A stretch of DNA of 64,000 nucleotides from Neckera pumila (taxonomy: Eukaryota > Streptophyta > Bryopsida > Hypnales > Neckeraceae). The notes beneath the pieces are model-generated. The model was given only the letters and a program-made list of their open reading frames with translations, did no database searches and was not told the DNA's origin. The position numbers and the translations under genes were made by a program. Positions 1 through 10,475 of the stretch are shown here, piece after piece. Positions within the stretch are counted from its first letter, which is position 1. Each line of letters starts with the position of its first letter. Where the stretch lies: assembly GCA_963969595.1 (NCBI GenBank), contig OZ018415.1, positions 16,058,001 to 16,122,000 on the forward strand. The letters run 5' to 3'.

Positions 1-381
1 AACTCTCACTAACGGAGGGGTGTTCAACGTGTAAGTAGACGATTGGAATGGAGTAAGGATTTCAGTCGTTACCCCCATTTGAGATTCAGTGAGCCCATAG
101 ACCCTGTACTTGCCAGCGCCCAACTCCCAGACCATTGATCCATTTTTGGCAAGCCTAGAATTCTCACGCATGGTTACGGAAAGCAAAGATGTAGCAAGAT
201 CAAAAATCTCACGTTCAACCCAAATGGTATTCACCTGAAAAGAGAATCTGATGCTAAGGTGAAGGGCGGAGACTGATGCAAATCCATCTTCACCTATAGG
301 AATGAGAATGGAGACTCCAAGGCCATGCGCACGGAGCTCAGCCATCTCAGCCATTGCAGAAACAGTGGAAGATGAAGCCAT
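1..381 (-). CDS. Partial unknown protein, runs off left edge
   Basis: An open frame begins at the ATG at 381 (minus) and stays open for 127 codons to the window edge. A TAG lies 11 codons upstream in the same frame, so this is the first possible Met. The protein starts MASSSTVSAMAEMAEL and includes WVEREIFDLATSLLS and WELGAGKYRVYGLTES. A TTTTCAG|GTG sequence at about 235 could be a splice acceptor, so the first 49 codons might be intron read-through. I recognise no domain. It points away from the 1105-7651 gene, giving a divergent pair with about 720 bp between starts. The function is unknown and the 3' end is missing. Confidence 0.4.
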   Translation of the reverse strand, partial: MASSSTVSAMAEMAELRAHGLGVSILIPIGEDGFASVSALHLSIRFSFQVNTIWVEREIFDLATSLLSVTMRENSRLAKNGSMVWELGAGKYRVYGLTESQMGVTTEILTPFQSSTYTLNTPPLVRV

Positions 382-1104
382 TGACAAAGAGAAGGAAAAG
401 CTAAGCGTAGACTACAGAGGGCAATGCCATCAATAATCACAAGAAAGCAAATAGATAGAAGGAGAGTTTGATGACCAACAATGAGAAAGAAATTAAAGGT
501 TTGCAAAGAGAGGCAATACGGAAGAGCAACTCGGAGTTTAAGCATTTTGAATTATCTATGAATAATTGATCATTCACTATTGATAGATCCCATAATAATT
601 ATGATTTTGACAAAGAATTAGAAGGAATTAGAAATATTGTAGATGGCGTAGTCATTAATAAAGCCGTTGGCATCATCTAAAGCAGGTAGCTTTAATAGTT
701 AGGTAGAATTGATGAACACCAATTTCTTGAATTAGAGCGGAGGCACCAAATACATCATGAACTTTCTGCAATGACAGACAATCTTGCCCTACAATTGGAA
801 TAGTTGCCATATTAATAGTGGAACAGAGTAATCAAGAGCTCGGTCAATCTAGAAGAAAATCTTGCAGACGCCAATTGTTTTTTGGAGGACACCGTTTAAT
901 AGCCTAGTTTATAATTGGTTTAATATCTTCTTAATGGTGATGTTATAATGTACAGCTATTAGACACCGGAAACCCTAAACCGCATGCAGTAGCATTATGT
1001 AGACAAAAAAAGTTTAGTGAGGGATCATCTTTTGTGAGAGGCGTTTGATGTCGTGAGAGTGCAGGGGTGGTGTGCGGGCATTGTAGGGTTGCCAAGACGC
1101 ACAC
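382..1104. other. Intergenic, divergent spacer
   Basis: About 720 bp of mostly AT-rich sequence between two divergent open frames. It probably holds both promoters, but I see no clear TATA box, repeat or RNA gene. The minus-strand open frame at 1014-1463 overlaps the well-supported plus exon 1 and is taken as a shadow. Confidence 0.4.
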
Positions 1105-4100
1105 ATGAAGGAATCAGGCCACAATATCGTCTCTGCGATTGATCCAACGCGGAAGCGCAAGAAAAGAAGAGGCGGCACGACTTTTACCAACTCGAAGCAG
1201 AAGAGGCGAAACGAGTTGAAAAAGAAGGAGCTATTGAGCATAGAGGGACGAGGGTCACCTTCAGACTTACGCAAGCCAGTTGAGGAGGAAGTAGGTGGTG
1301 CTTGGAGAGCAAGGTGTATGATTCGGGTTCTTAACCTTGTGCCGATCCAGGAAGAAGTGAAGAGCAGAAGTTCACCCTCACCAGCAATGGCTGAGAGCGA
1401 GCAGCGTACCAATTCAAACCAGACTGATTCAAATGAAGAAAGAAGGGAGGACTTTGTCAACATGGTAAGTTGAACTCAATTGTTATATTAGCTAATGGCA
1501 TTATTGGTTTTTTAAATTTTAGTGAATGCGCGGGTTTCTTTTGTTGCGTACGGGCTTCTATTCCTCATGCGCTTCACGATTGCAATTTGCAACTCCATGG
1601 GTGCTATCCGTGGCTTCGCGGTTGTAATGTAAGTCTTTGCACAGCTTTGCACTAGTCACGCATAGAGTTCATTAGGGTTACTAGAGCCGTGGAGGGCAAG
1701 GTGAGGAAACCCCGCGGTTCCGCCGGGTTACCTCCACCGGTCCTCCTTCTTCAATTTTATTTATAGAAGTGGAATTCTTATCCATTTGATCTTATGCATG
1801 CATGAGTGGAGGTGAAGGCAGGGTGGTCTATCGTGACATCACGACATGTTGTGTTGTGACGGGCCCCCCGTCACAACGCAATAGGATCAATTTCAGGTAA
1901 AAATAGGCTGTGATACCTACGGTGGATAACTTATTTATCCCTTTGTCACGGTCTCTATCCTAAGTGGCCAAACTTATGACCTGTCAACTCCATTTTCCTT
2001 TAGTTTTGGAAAAAAAATTTCCAACTGTCTCGACGTCTCCCCGGGGGGACTATGGGGCAAAGAAAAATTTACTAAATATAGTAAGTTTTTGGTAAAATTG
2101 CTAAAAAGAAATTGCTATTTTGGGCTGTTTTTGTAGATAGAGGATGAAAAGATGGATGAAGTGGACGGACAGGAAGGAGAGGAAGAGAATGAAGACGACG
2201 TAGAAGAAGGGAGACGAGTGGCAAAGAAGGGCATTTTTTATCAACGGAGAACAATGGCGAGCGATGGAGAGACGGATGGCGTTGCTGTGGAATCAAGCGG
2301 CAATGCTTTGTGCGCGGCTCTAGAGGTTAGTCCGAACTTCTTTGCTTTGAAAATTTGTGCTGTGCAGTTCGGGTTTAGCTTGCATGCGGGTGTTTTTTGA
2401 GGCGCCTTCCTTCATGTTGTAATTCTACAGAAGCGCAGTTTTGCAATGACTCACAGTTAGGGTTTTAGGAAAGGTTGCGGCATCACCTAGGGGAACCCCG
2501 CAGAACCGCGGGATTCAACCAATTCAGCCGTGCATACTGTTGGCTGCACAATTTTCAGGCCGCGCGGTGCTTACAAGTGCCACAGTTGGCCGTGCTTACA
2601 ATCGGCCGAGCAGTATTGGTTGCTAACAAACGCCGCATTACAGCTTTTCAGGGGCTACAGTGCAGAGTTTTTTGAATGCAAGCAATTTTTAAATTCTTTG
2701 CAGTTAGGGTTTCATGTGTTCAATCATGTTCGTAGTTGGTTGAGGCATTAATTGGAGGAACCTCGCGGATCCGCGGGGTTGTCCAATTTGGCTACGCATA
2801 GTGACAACTAAGCTTACTTCCCACATATACCGCAAACAGAATTTAGGATTCCTTGCACTTAGGGTTTCATTTGTATACACAATGGATTCGGGCACCATTT
2901 GGAGGAACACGGCGGAACCGCGGGGTTCCGGCAGGCCATGCCCTTTCTTCATTTGTTTTTAATTTCTGAATTCTGATTACTCTTTCAAAAACCCTGCGTT
3001 TTCACAAGGTTCCTTTGGGCTGCCCTATCTTGCTTTTTTTTGTTCATTTTCAATAGTTTTGTGCTTATTTGTTCTATTGTAGATCAATTCTAAGTGGACT
3101 ACAAAGAGTATTAGGAAATTCCAACTTTTTTTTGTAATTTTGCCTTTTTTCAAAGTTGCTGTTGCCATTTCAATGAAAATACTAGTTTTTTAATTCCATT
3201 TGAGACACTCTTAATGAACCCCGCGGTTCCGCCGGGTTCTCCACTAGTGTGTATCTCTGTTCTAATTCATGCCTCCTTTTGACAGGAGTCTGGAGTGATG
3301 GACCTTTTGCAACCCTTGGAGATTGTTTTGTCTCAAGCTGTCTTAGCTCAGGAGCCACCTATGCCAACATTTGTAGCAGTGACCAATGACATTGCTACTG
3401 GGGGACAAGAGGTAATTGGTTTGGAATTATACCCATTTAGTTTCTGCACTTGTATGCTCCTTGATTCAGTGATGGATCTCTATCCATCACATTGTTTACT
3501 ATTAGTGCTCCTTAATGTACATCCAATTTTGAATAGCATGCTATTCTTTCTATATGCATTTGCATCTAGAATCATTGTACTCAAACTCCATTTATAAACA
3601 TTGCGTATTTGATTATTTAATTGTTCTGGTATTTGATCTGCTCAATAATAAACCTTGTGTTGGTTTTAGTCTCCAACTCCGCTACTACGTTATGCCGAAC
3701 CAGAGGAGAAGGCTGATCCCGACATAGAAGAGAATCAACTTTGAGCGCAGCAGAAGGCCGACTCAACTGCAGTTATTAATCGCCTTCGAATTCGGCCCAC
3801 AAATAAGTCCCGCCTTTGCATTCCCCTTTGTCGAATGCATGCCTTGCCTCTTGTGCGTCCAATTAATGAGGTTGATGTTCAATGATTGGAGAATGAATTT
3901 GTCACTGGCTACCGTGATGGTGACCACATCCGTTACGTGTCGATCTACAACAACAAGAACGAGGTTGTCGACGTCACCGAGGATATTGTCACTAGGTGGA
4001 GTCCACTCTGGAAGACTACTAGTGAGCGGTTCGACTCACTCATGGCGCAGGATGATGACCTTGCTCATATGGTTGGCAAGATGCTCTTTGTTTGGGAGGG

Positions 4101-7100
4101 CAACCATCGTCTCACAGCTTGGTACTGCCATATTAATAAGTTTCATCCTACGGAGGAGTCCTGGCATATTTCTCCGCACTGCATTGCCTTGGATGCGCGA
4201 AAGAACAGTGGTGCTCTCATGAACGCCTTGAACGATGTTAACTGGTAAGTTCTGCCCCCTTTTTGGTTTCTTCATGATTTTGTCACCTTCAAATTTTGTT
4301 TGCTTTACGCGTGCCAATCTTTTGCATAGGTCAACTGAAAACGACCACGTCAAGTCTAGCGTGCCAGCAAAACTCCTTCACATCCGCACTTTTGGTGCCT
4401 TGCCTTTGGAGGCATTTGCGGACTTGATTTCCAAGGACGATTATCAGGCATGTGCTACCGCCAAGTCGAAGGTTTCCACATGGTATCCTCTCATGATGGA
4501 CGTCTTCGTTTCCTTCCTCTACAAGGTAATCCTTCATCTATTTGCTTTTCTTATTGGTTGTCACTCTTGCAATTTGCATGGGCTAACATTTCTACTCACC
4601 AGAGGGAAATCTCGGCTGCTGCTGATGTTGCCGCTCTAGCTTACAAGGATGCAACACCAGTGAATCAGAGGACTGCTGTGGGTATTTGGAAGGCCATGAC
4701 CTTAGCAGAAGAGAAGGCTAGAAAGTCTATTTGTACAAAGAGCTTTGAGAAGTACGTTGCCGTAGCAAACTCGCATCACGAGCCAGCATTCTTTGACGAG
4801 GTTATCCTCTCCCTTTTCTCTTATTCAATTTTGTCGCATTCCACTTCAACATTCCTTTTCATATTTTTAACCATGGATCTTGTCTCTAGATTGATCGGCA
4901 CTTCTCCACCAACACCGTCCCCAACATGACAATTGAAAAGCTCCATAAGATTGCCACAGCTAACGTCCAACCTCGCTTCAAGACGGCCTGGCTCCGGTGG
5001 TGGAATTCCTCCCCTACTGTTCGTGGCGGTAACAAGTTCCCCTCCATAGTGCCTCTTAAGGAGAAGGTTCTTGACATTTGGCTAAACAAAGCGTCTTTTG
5101 GGGCTCAGGTCCATTTTCTAACTACTCTCCCCTTCTTCAATTTGTTTTGTACCATTTTGACTTTGGAATTCTTACTTTCTACTTGTGGTAATGCAGCTAG
5201 AACATGCTGTGGTAGAGGAATTTGCTTCCATGGAGTCAAGCTTTACTCGACCCATTCATTGGAATGTCTCTGTGGGTGTATTACGGCCTGCGGAGTTTGT
5301 TGACCGCTGGAGGATCTTTCTATTGGACACAACCTTTGAGCAGTTCTTTGACGATAATGCAGATCCAAGATTCTTCAAAGCCTCTGACCTAAATGAGTTT
5401 GATGGTCGCCAGATTGTACAACGTGTGATTTACAGATTTGCATCCATCTTGCACCTTCTCTTTGCTATTCGTATCCTCTTTCTACTTTTCACTTACTAAT
5501 CTTTGCCTTATATTTCAGGTACATCTTCCAAGAGCTTGTTCCCAAGCAAGCTGTTTCTACATCGTTTCTACCACCTTACTTGGAAGACTGGGTGAATTTG
5601 GAGTCTACCCAATTCATGTATACGGAGACACAGGTTGCCAAGTACCTAGATCCCCACCTCAAGGCTTGTGGTTGGTATATTGATTGTTCTAGGGGTTTTA
5701 TCCCCCTCTCTGAGGTAGCACTTCACTCTTCATTGATTGCTACAACTCCGGTGCTTGATCATCCTTCTGACTTGGAGCTTCTACCAACGGAGACGACGGA
5801 GAAAGGGAAGGAGAAGGCGACTAAGCCAGTAAACGTGTCCAAGGGCAGAAAGGGCAAGTTAGTTGGCACAGCCTCAGGTACCCAGCCTTCTCAACCCCGT
5901 AGGTCCCTTCGCTCTGCTTCCAAGGGTTCAGCACCTCCTTCTTCTGCTCCCGACACTGTAGTCGCTGGAAGTCCCTCCGTTGCTCCCTCCTCTGCTCCAT
6001 CCTTCACCCCTTCTATTGCTCCTGCCGACCCAGCCCCCGCTCCTTCTCAAAGCGACATCAACATCCCCTCTGAGCCGCAAAAGCGAAAGGCAATTGCACC
6101 AGATACTTCAGCCACTTCCTCAGAGAAGCCCTCTACGATCACCCTGATTGAGAATGTGGACATGGTTGATGTCATTGAACAGCTTATGAACAACGGGGTT
6201 CGCCATTCAGCCTACACTCGCATTCAAGAGTTCCTAACTAAGGTTTATATACAATTTCTCTTTCCATTGCATTCATTCTTATTTCTAAGATTTAATTTCT
6301 CTTATTTCTTCAAGTTTTCACAACGATTTCTCTGTGTAGGTTGGAGCAAGTCGTATTCGATCCAATGCCAAGGAAAAGGTTCACACGGGCATCGATCTTC
6401 TCTTTGCAGATGTGCCCGAGAACTTGCGTGTGCCACGGATCTCTACCTCCTTAGATGATGTTCCAACTTGGAACAGGCGGTCTACTTCATACTTTGAGGT
6501 TCTATTTGCCTTTGCAGATGCCAGCCTCCATGACAACGGCATTCTTGTCTTCACTCATGCTGCTGATCCTGATATATCGAAGGATATCCACAACTGGGCA
6601 CACACTATGAACTTCGACGTGGCTGAAGATTGGTTTGGCATGAATGACCTGGACCTTCAGTCGCCCATGGTTCCTACCGGAGTAGTAAGTTTTTCTCCCT
6701 CTACTCTATCTCAAATTCAATTGAGTTTTGTGGATTTATGGATACTAACACATTTGAGTTCATTTTTTCAGACTCGCAAGTTCTTCATGAAAGTGTTAGT
6801 TCGGGTTAATTCTGTTCTTAAGATACGGAACACAGCTTTTGATAAGATGGGTTACAACCTCCAGAGGGATGGTTGGCTCAACAGTTTCACAGATGAGAAG
6901 AATCAAGCTATGAGGGAGGATGGCATGCCCTGGAGAGGTGCTCGTGAGAAAAGTCACGAGTTTTATTCCATCCTTTTTTCTGCCCTCACCGACAAGGATG
7001 ACATTGTGATGGATTGGCAATGTGGTCTAGGTTTGTTTTCAACCTCTTTGATTTTCAATCTTCCTCTTCCCACTACTTTATTTTTTTGTATTACAACTTC

Positions 7101-7651
7101 TCACAATTTGATTCTAAATGATTTAGGTGGTTCCATTATTGCGTGCCGTGCACTTCAGCGCCATATTGTGGCTCTTGAGGCGGATTTGGACATCTTCGAC
7201 GCCATCCTCCTCTCCATGCGAGACCCTGACCCAGAGACAACTTCTCGTCAGGTTGCCCGACCGCGAGGGTCCGTTTTTGCTCCGCCTCCTCAGAAGATGG
7301 CAAAGCGCAACTTTGATTTGCTCTGTGCGTAAGTTTGTTTTTTGCATTTTTCTTTGTTTGTTTGCAATTTCTTCTTCTCCGTTCTTTGTTCCTTTTTTCT
7401 ACTTATTTATTTATTTTTCTTGACTGTTCAGAGTTCCAAGGGAGAGTCCGATTCATGTCCTCACTACGGACATGTTTGCAAGTCCTCCTAAGGCATTTGA
7501 GCTCCCTTCATATGCTAGTGGGATTACGCATCAATTTGCAAAGGCACTATCACCACCCCCTCCTCGTGCACATAGTTTCAATAAGCGTGTCTTGGATTAC
7601 ATAGATCTAGAGGCAAAGCAAGGCGAGGATAGTGGTAGTTCTAGCCGTTGA
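1105..7651 (+). CDS. ParB-like / DNA-methyltransferase-like fusion gene, 13 exons, two in-frame TGA
   Basis: Proposed exons: 1105-1464, 2137-2325, 3286-3411, 3670-4244, 4330-4525, 4603-4800, 4890-5108, 5197-5426, 5519-6242, 6340-6684, 6772-7030, 7127-7328, 7432-7651. They total 3843 nt, a multiple of three (1280 residues), ending at TGA 7649-7651. Most junctions are GT-AG with matching phase. The exon 8 donor is poor: the phase needs an intron starting GA at 5427, whereas a canonical GT would shift the frame. The N-terminus is Lys/Arg-rich, then acidic. Exon 4 has FVWEGNHRLTAWY, like the ParB/Srx DGxHRxxA motif. Exon 9 has a Pro/Ser/Ala-rich linker. Exons 10-12 resemble a beta-class N4/N6 DNA methyltransferase: LLFADVPE at the DPPY position, then VMDWQCGLGGSIIACR at the DxFxGxG SAM-binding position and HIVALEAD. 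The DPPY motif is altered, so activity is doubtful. TGA codons at 3742 and 3883 interrupt exon 4, so it may be a young pseudogene or start downstream. Confidence 0.6.
1706..1730. repeat. GC-rich near-palindrome, copy 1
   Basis: Contains CCCCGCGGTTCCGCCGGG in an AT-rich intron, same orientation as copy 5. A TTAGGGT sequence lies shortly upstream, as with copies 2-4. Confidence 0.7.
1853..1877. repeat. Perfect 11-bp stem hairpin
   Basis: GTTGTGACGGG and its exact reverse complement CCCGTCACAAC are separated by a 3-base loop, inside intron 1. It could be a cruciform or RNA hairpin, or the scar of a small foldback element. It is unlike the other GC palindromes. Confidence 0.75.
2493..2516. repeat. 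GC-rich near-palindrome, copy 2
   Basis: Contains CCCCGCAGAACCGCGGGATT. Opposite orientation to copies 1 and 5. Confidence 0.7.
2758..2781. repeat. GC-rich near-palindrome, copy 3
   Basis: Contains CTCGCGGATCCGCGGGGTT after GGAGGAA. TTGCAGTTAGGGTTTCAT lies about 60 bp upstream and matches the context of copy 4. Confidence 0.7.
2905..2928. repeat. GC-rich near-palindrome, copy 4
   Basis: Contains ACGGCGGAACCGCGGGGTT after GGAGGAA, nearly the reverse complement of copy 5. TTGCACTTAGGGTTTCAT lies about 50 bp upstream. Confidence 0.7.
3216..3239. repeat. GC-rich near-palindrome, copy 5
   Basis: Contains CCCCGCGGTTCCGCCGGG, the same core as copy 1, 46 bp before exon 3. Confidence 0.7.
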
Positions 7652-8176
7652 TGGAGCTTTTTGGATTTCGTGACCTAAATTCCTATGCTTTATATTCATT
7701 TGGATTTTATATGAGTTGGGTTTTGGTTATATTTACATGTATCCTTGCAAGTCTCCTTGGATTTTTTCTTGGACTTTTGTTTGATTGTAAGCCTCTTTTG
7801 ATGACGTCAGCCCTAATTGCATATTTACACTACCTAAAACCAATTTTACAAAGTCTTTCATTAGAAATTCAGTGTACCACGCCTTTAAGGTTTTATTTGC
7901 TCCTAGATTTAATTAGATGTAAGAATTCCACAAAATTGGGGTGCATTTCCTAAAATCTTGAGAAATATTTTTCAAAGATCCACGGTATTGGGGTATCTTT
8001 TAAAAAATCTCGTGAAATGTTTTTTGAAATTCCACAAAATTGGGGTACCCTTTTAACAAATTTGGCTTAAAATAATTCTATTTTCCACGGTAATAGGCAC
8101 TCTTTTTGTCAAAATTGATTACAAAAATTTGATTCTCTGCTTTCCAAACTCTACTCTCTGCTCTCCGCTCACACTA
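7652..8176. other. 3' flank of the ParB/methyltransferase-like gene, with a short tandem repeat
   Basis: Probable 3' UTR followed by AT-rich sequence. A unit of about 52 bp beginning CCACAAAATTGGGGT or CCACGGTATTGGGGT occurs two and a half times at about 7928-8057. No gene is seen. Confidence 0.5.
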
Positions 8177-9106
8177 CTAAGTTTCCCCCGTGATTACCCC
8201 TGCCATCTCGGCGTGCATCTTCTGACACTGTGCCATCCACCGGGCTCCGGCGTCATAGAAGTCGGAGACATCGGTATCCAGGGCCGGATTCAATTCCGGC
8301 ACGTCCATACTCGCTCTTCGTGAATCCGGATTGGTTAACTTATGTCGTTTCTTCTTCTCCAGCGGCTTCGGTTCCGGATGCTCCTCCTCTTCTTCTTCTT
8401 CTTCGGTCGCTTCTCCCGTCGGCTTCAACTCCTCTGTGAATCCGTATTTCAGGATCTGCATTCTGGTCTCATACGCAACTTGTTCCGGTGGGGTCATGTA
8501 ATCATAATAATGATATAGATGGAACAAGTACGTACTGACGGGACTCTGCTTTGCCTTCTCGACCGCCATCGCCATCTTCTTGACCTTCTGGTGAATTAGG
8601 CCTGCCCAATTCACGACCCGGCCTTCCAGCGCTCCGAAAATAGTATTTGCGACTGTGACCGTAACTCTCGTGGGCTTTTCCGGATGTACTATGGGGATCA
8701 GGAAATTCAGTAACCTCCTATGACGCTCATTGCTACAGTCACTCACGGAGAAACCCTCCTTGTGGTGTGGTGGCTTCTTGAATTTCCCCTCATGAAACTT
8801 ATCCGTCTGGGTTGCGCTTCCGGATCCGGACTACGTTAACCTGTAAGTTTCCGCCCACATCCCTTCCGTCCAGGACGATAACCGCCCCCTTGGCGTCGGC
8901 TCGAACTGGTTCGGTGCCCCAAAAACTAACTCCCTAAGAAAGTCCTCACTCCTCACCGTCCAGGGTTTCCGGATGAACCCTATACACCCTAGTGTGGACA
9001 AATCTTCTTCTAACTCTAAACGTTCACCGGGATCTGATGGAATGATCGGGTATAGGAGTTTGACAGACGGAACTGTCTTTTGTCCTTGCGCTGACGTTTC
9101 CGCCAT
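8177..9106 (-). pseudogene. Repeat-associated ORF of unknown function, one in-frame TAG
   Basis: Two open frames in one register (9106-8831 and 8830-8177) are separated only by TAG at 8831-8833. Read through, they give about 309 residues starting MAETSAQGQKTVPSVK. The middle has GFIRKPWTVRSEDFLRELV and IVHPEKPTRVTVTVANTIFG, and the C-terminal part has a Glu run encoded by a CTT-type microsatellite. I have the impression of repeated hypothetical proteins in large plant genomes that share this pattern, possibly the gag-like or accessory ORF of a mobile element, but cannot name a family. GC content and codon use are higher than the surroundings, and CCGGATCC-type motifs flank it (about 8822, 9384-9412), consistent with an inserted element. 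Confidence 0.5.
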
Positions 9107-9591
9107 TGAACTCTAATCCGGTGCAATCGGCACCCTCCTTTCCTTCTCTCCCTATCCGGCCTAACTCACCACTCTTTCACTCTTCTACGAGAAAACACGC
9201 TCCAAACCTGCAAACACACACCTCCTCGAGCGGAAGAAAGAGGGAGAAGAATGAGAAGATGATCCGTTTAAGTACCCGGCCAGTGACCGACATCCGTTGG
9301 TTCGGTCATTTAATGCGCCGCCTTTTTCAAACGGATCCCTACTTTCCGTAGGCCGGACCCCTAGTTCGTAGGTTTGCCGGAATCCGGATCTCCTTCCGGT
9401 TTCCGGATCCGGTAAAAGTCCGTCCCTTACTCCTTCTACACACTTTTGTGAGCCGGAACTTTCCGGCTACCTAAGTTTCACTAAATGTTTCGTTTCAAGG
9501 TTCCACTACTACAAAATTTTGAAAATATTTACGGAATTGATCCTAAACCAATCCGGATTTCTAAATAATGACATTGCGTGCTCCCACAATA
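9107..9591. other. GC-rich flank with CCGGA motifs and a CACTA-like terminus
   Basis: Upstream flank of the broken ORF, rich in CCGGATCCGG-like motifs. CACTACTACAAAA at about 9504 resembles the end of a CACTA (En/Spm) transposon. A similar inverted end (TTTTCTACTAGTG) lies at 12914-12926, but no 3-bp target duplication matches, so a complete element is not claimed. Confidence 0.35.
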
Positions 9592-10047
9592 GTTGTCGAT
9601 GGTCTTCACGCCAACGTGAGCCTCGATCAAACTCTGCCACTTCCGCACCAGGACCGCAGCTTGTCCGTGATGAGGTCCATGCCCTGAGTCAATCCAGCAC
9701 TAATCTAGTAAGTTCCACCATGCACCTCCATGGACAGGAAATTCTGACCACAACATATATATATCCGAGCTTTCCTTGTCACATGCTTGTCCGAAGTCTT
9801 GACCTAATTACCTCCCTTCATGTAGAGTCGATTTTAAGAAATATCACGGAGCGATCTTAGAACCCTAATATATCATAGTGGTATAAAGTTAAATGTAGTG
9901 CACTTGGTGAGCGCATTCTTGCCCTGCACATCCTCAGCTTGGAGCTTGATTTTGCGGTAAGCCTCATCCTGCTGCAAGTCGGCCAACGAAACCTCAAATA
10001 GTACTTGTCCCTTCAACCCATCGGAGGCAATATCTTTCACACGGACC
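9592..10047 (-). pseudogene. RPS3A: Ribosomal protein eS1 (S3a) gene fragment with retained intron
   Basis: On the minus strand, 10047 to about 9897 reads as the eS1 core: [41 protein letters not shown]. After an intron-like gap of about 200 bp, 9690-9592 gives GMDLITDKLRS, then a one-base frame change, then LVRKWQSLIEAHVGVKT. This order matches cytosolic small-subunit protein eS1 (about 260 residues), but the basic N-terminus and the C-terminal third are absent. Because the intron seems retained, it is a duplicated or transposon-captured genomic piece rather than a processed retrocopy. No functional product is expected. Confidence 0.8.
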
Positions 10048-10475
10048 TGCTTTAAATAATTGCAAGTGGCAACAAGAACTGGAGGGAAAATTCACTCCCA
10101 GGAAGTACCACAACACATTCAGGAAACTCAAGTGTCGCAATGGAAAATTGGCGCCAAAGTGCAAATGACGGGAGCCGCTATGAAATCATTGGCGCGAAAA
10201 AATTACAGGTGCCCACGTTCCATCACGCTTCTGAGTTTGGAATGCACCTGGGAACATGGTGATCATAAACAAAGCACGGCCCTTTTCAGGCTTCAATTTT
10301 TTTTTAATGCTTGTTCTCGATGGCCTCTAAATCTAACCAATGTTCATTTGTTTGCATATGAAGTTATTTCCACCAGTAGGAAAATCATCACCAAATCAAT
10401 AGAAAATCAACCAAAATCAATTGCAAGATTATGTCAATTGGATTTCAAAAAGAAAGTATTTTCAATCCTTCTCAA
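10048..10475. other. No gene seen
   Basis: Moderately GC-rich sequence upstream of the eS1 fragment, perhaps old eS1 intron or flank, followed by AT-rich sequence up to the repeat element. The open frame at 10060-10479 shows no recognisable domain. Confidence 0.35.

Larger units (their letters stand above)
1465..2136 (+). other. Intron 1 of the ParB/methyltransferase-like gene
   Basis: Donor GTAAGT at 1465, acceptor TTGTAG at 2131-2136, phase 0 on both sides. It carries one of five GC-rich near-palindromes (1706-1730) and a strong hairpin at 1853-1877. The short open frame at 1470-1655 starts inside the donor and is not coding. Confidence 0.55.
2326..3285 (+). other. Intron 2 of the ParB/methyltransferase-like gene
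   Basis: Donor GTTAGT at 2326, acceptor TTGACAG ending at 3285, phase 0. It holds four GC-rich near-palindromes (2493, 2758, 2905, 3216). Three are preceded by a related TTAGGGTTT context, which suggests local duplication of a 150-250 bp unit. I see no coding sequence. Confidence 0.55.

Noticed and set aside
1014..1463. Minus-strand 149-codon open frame
   Set aside because: Overlaps exon 1 of the plus gene, which has a canonical GTAAGT donor and connects in phase to twelve further exons.
5438..5683. Alternative frame at exon 9 of the ParB/methyltransferase-like gene
   Set aside because: Runs into a stop. The other frame continues for 240 codons and joins exon 10 in phase.
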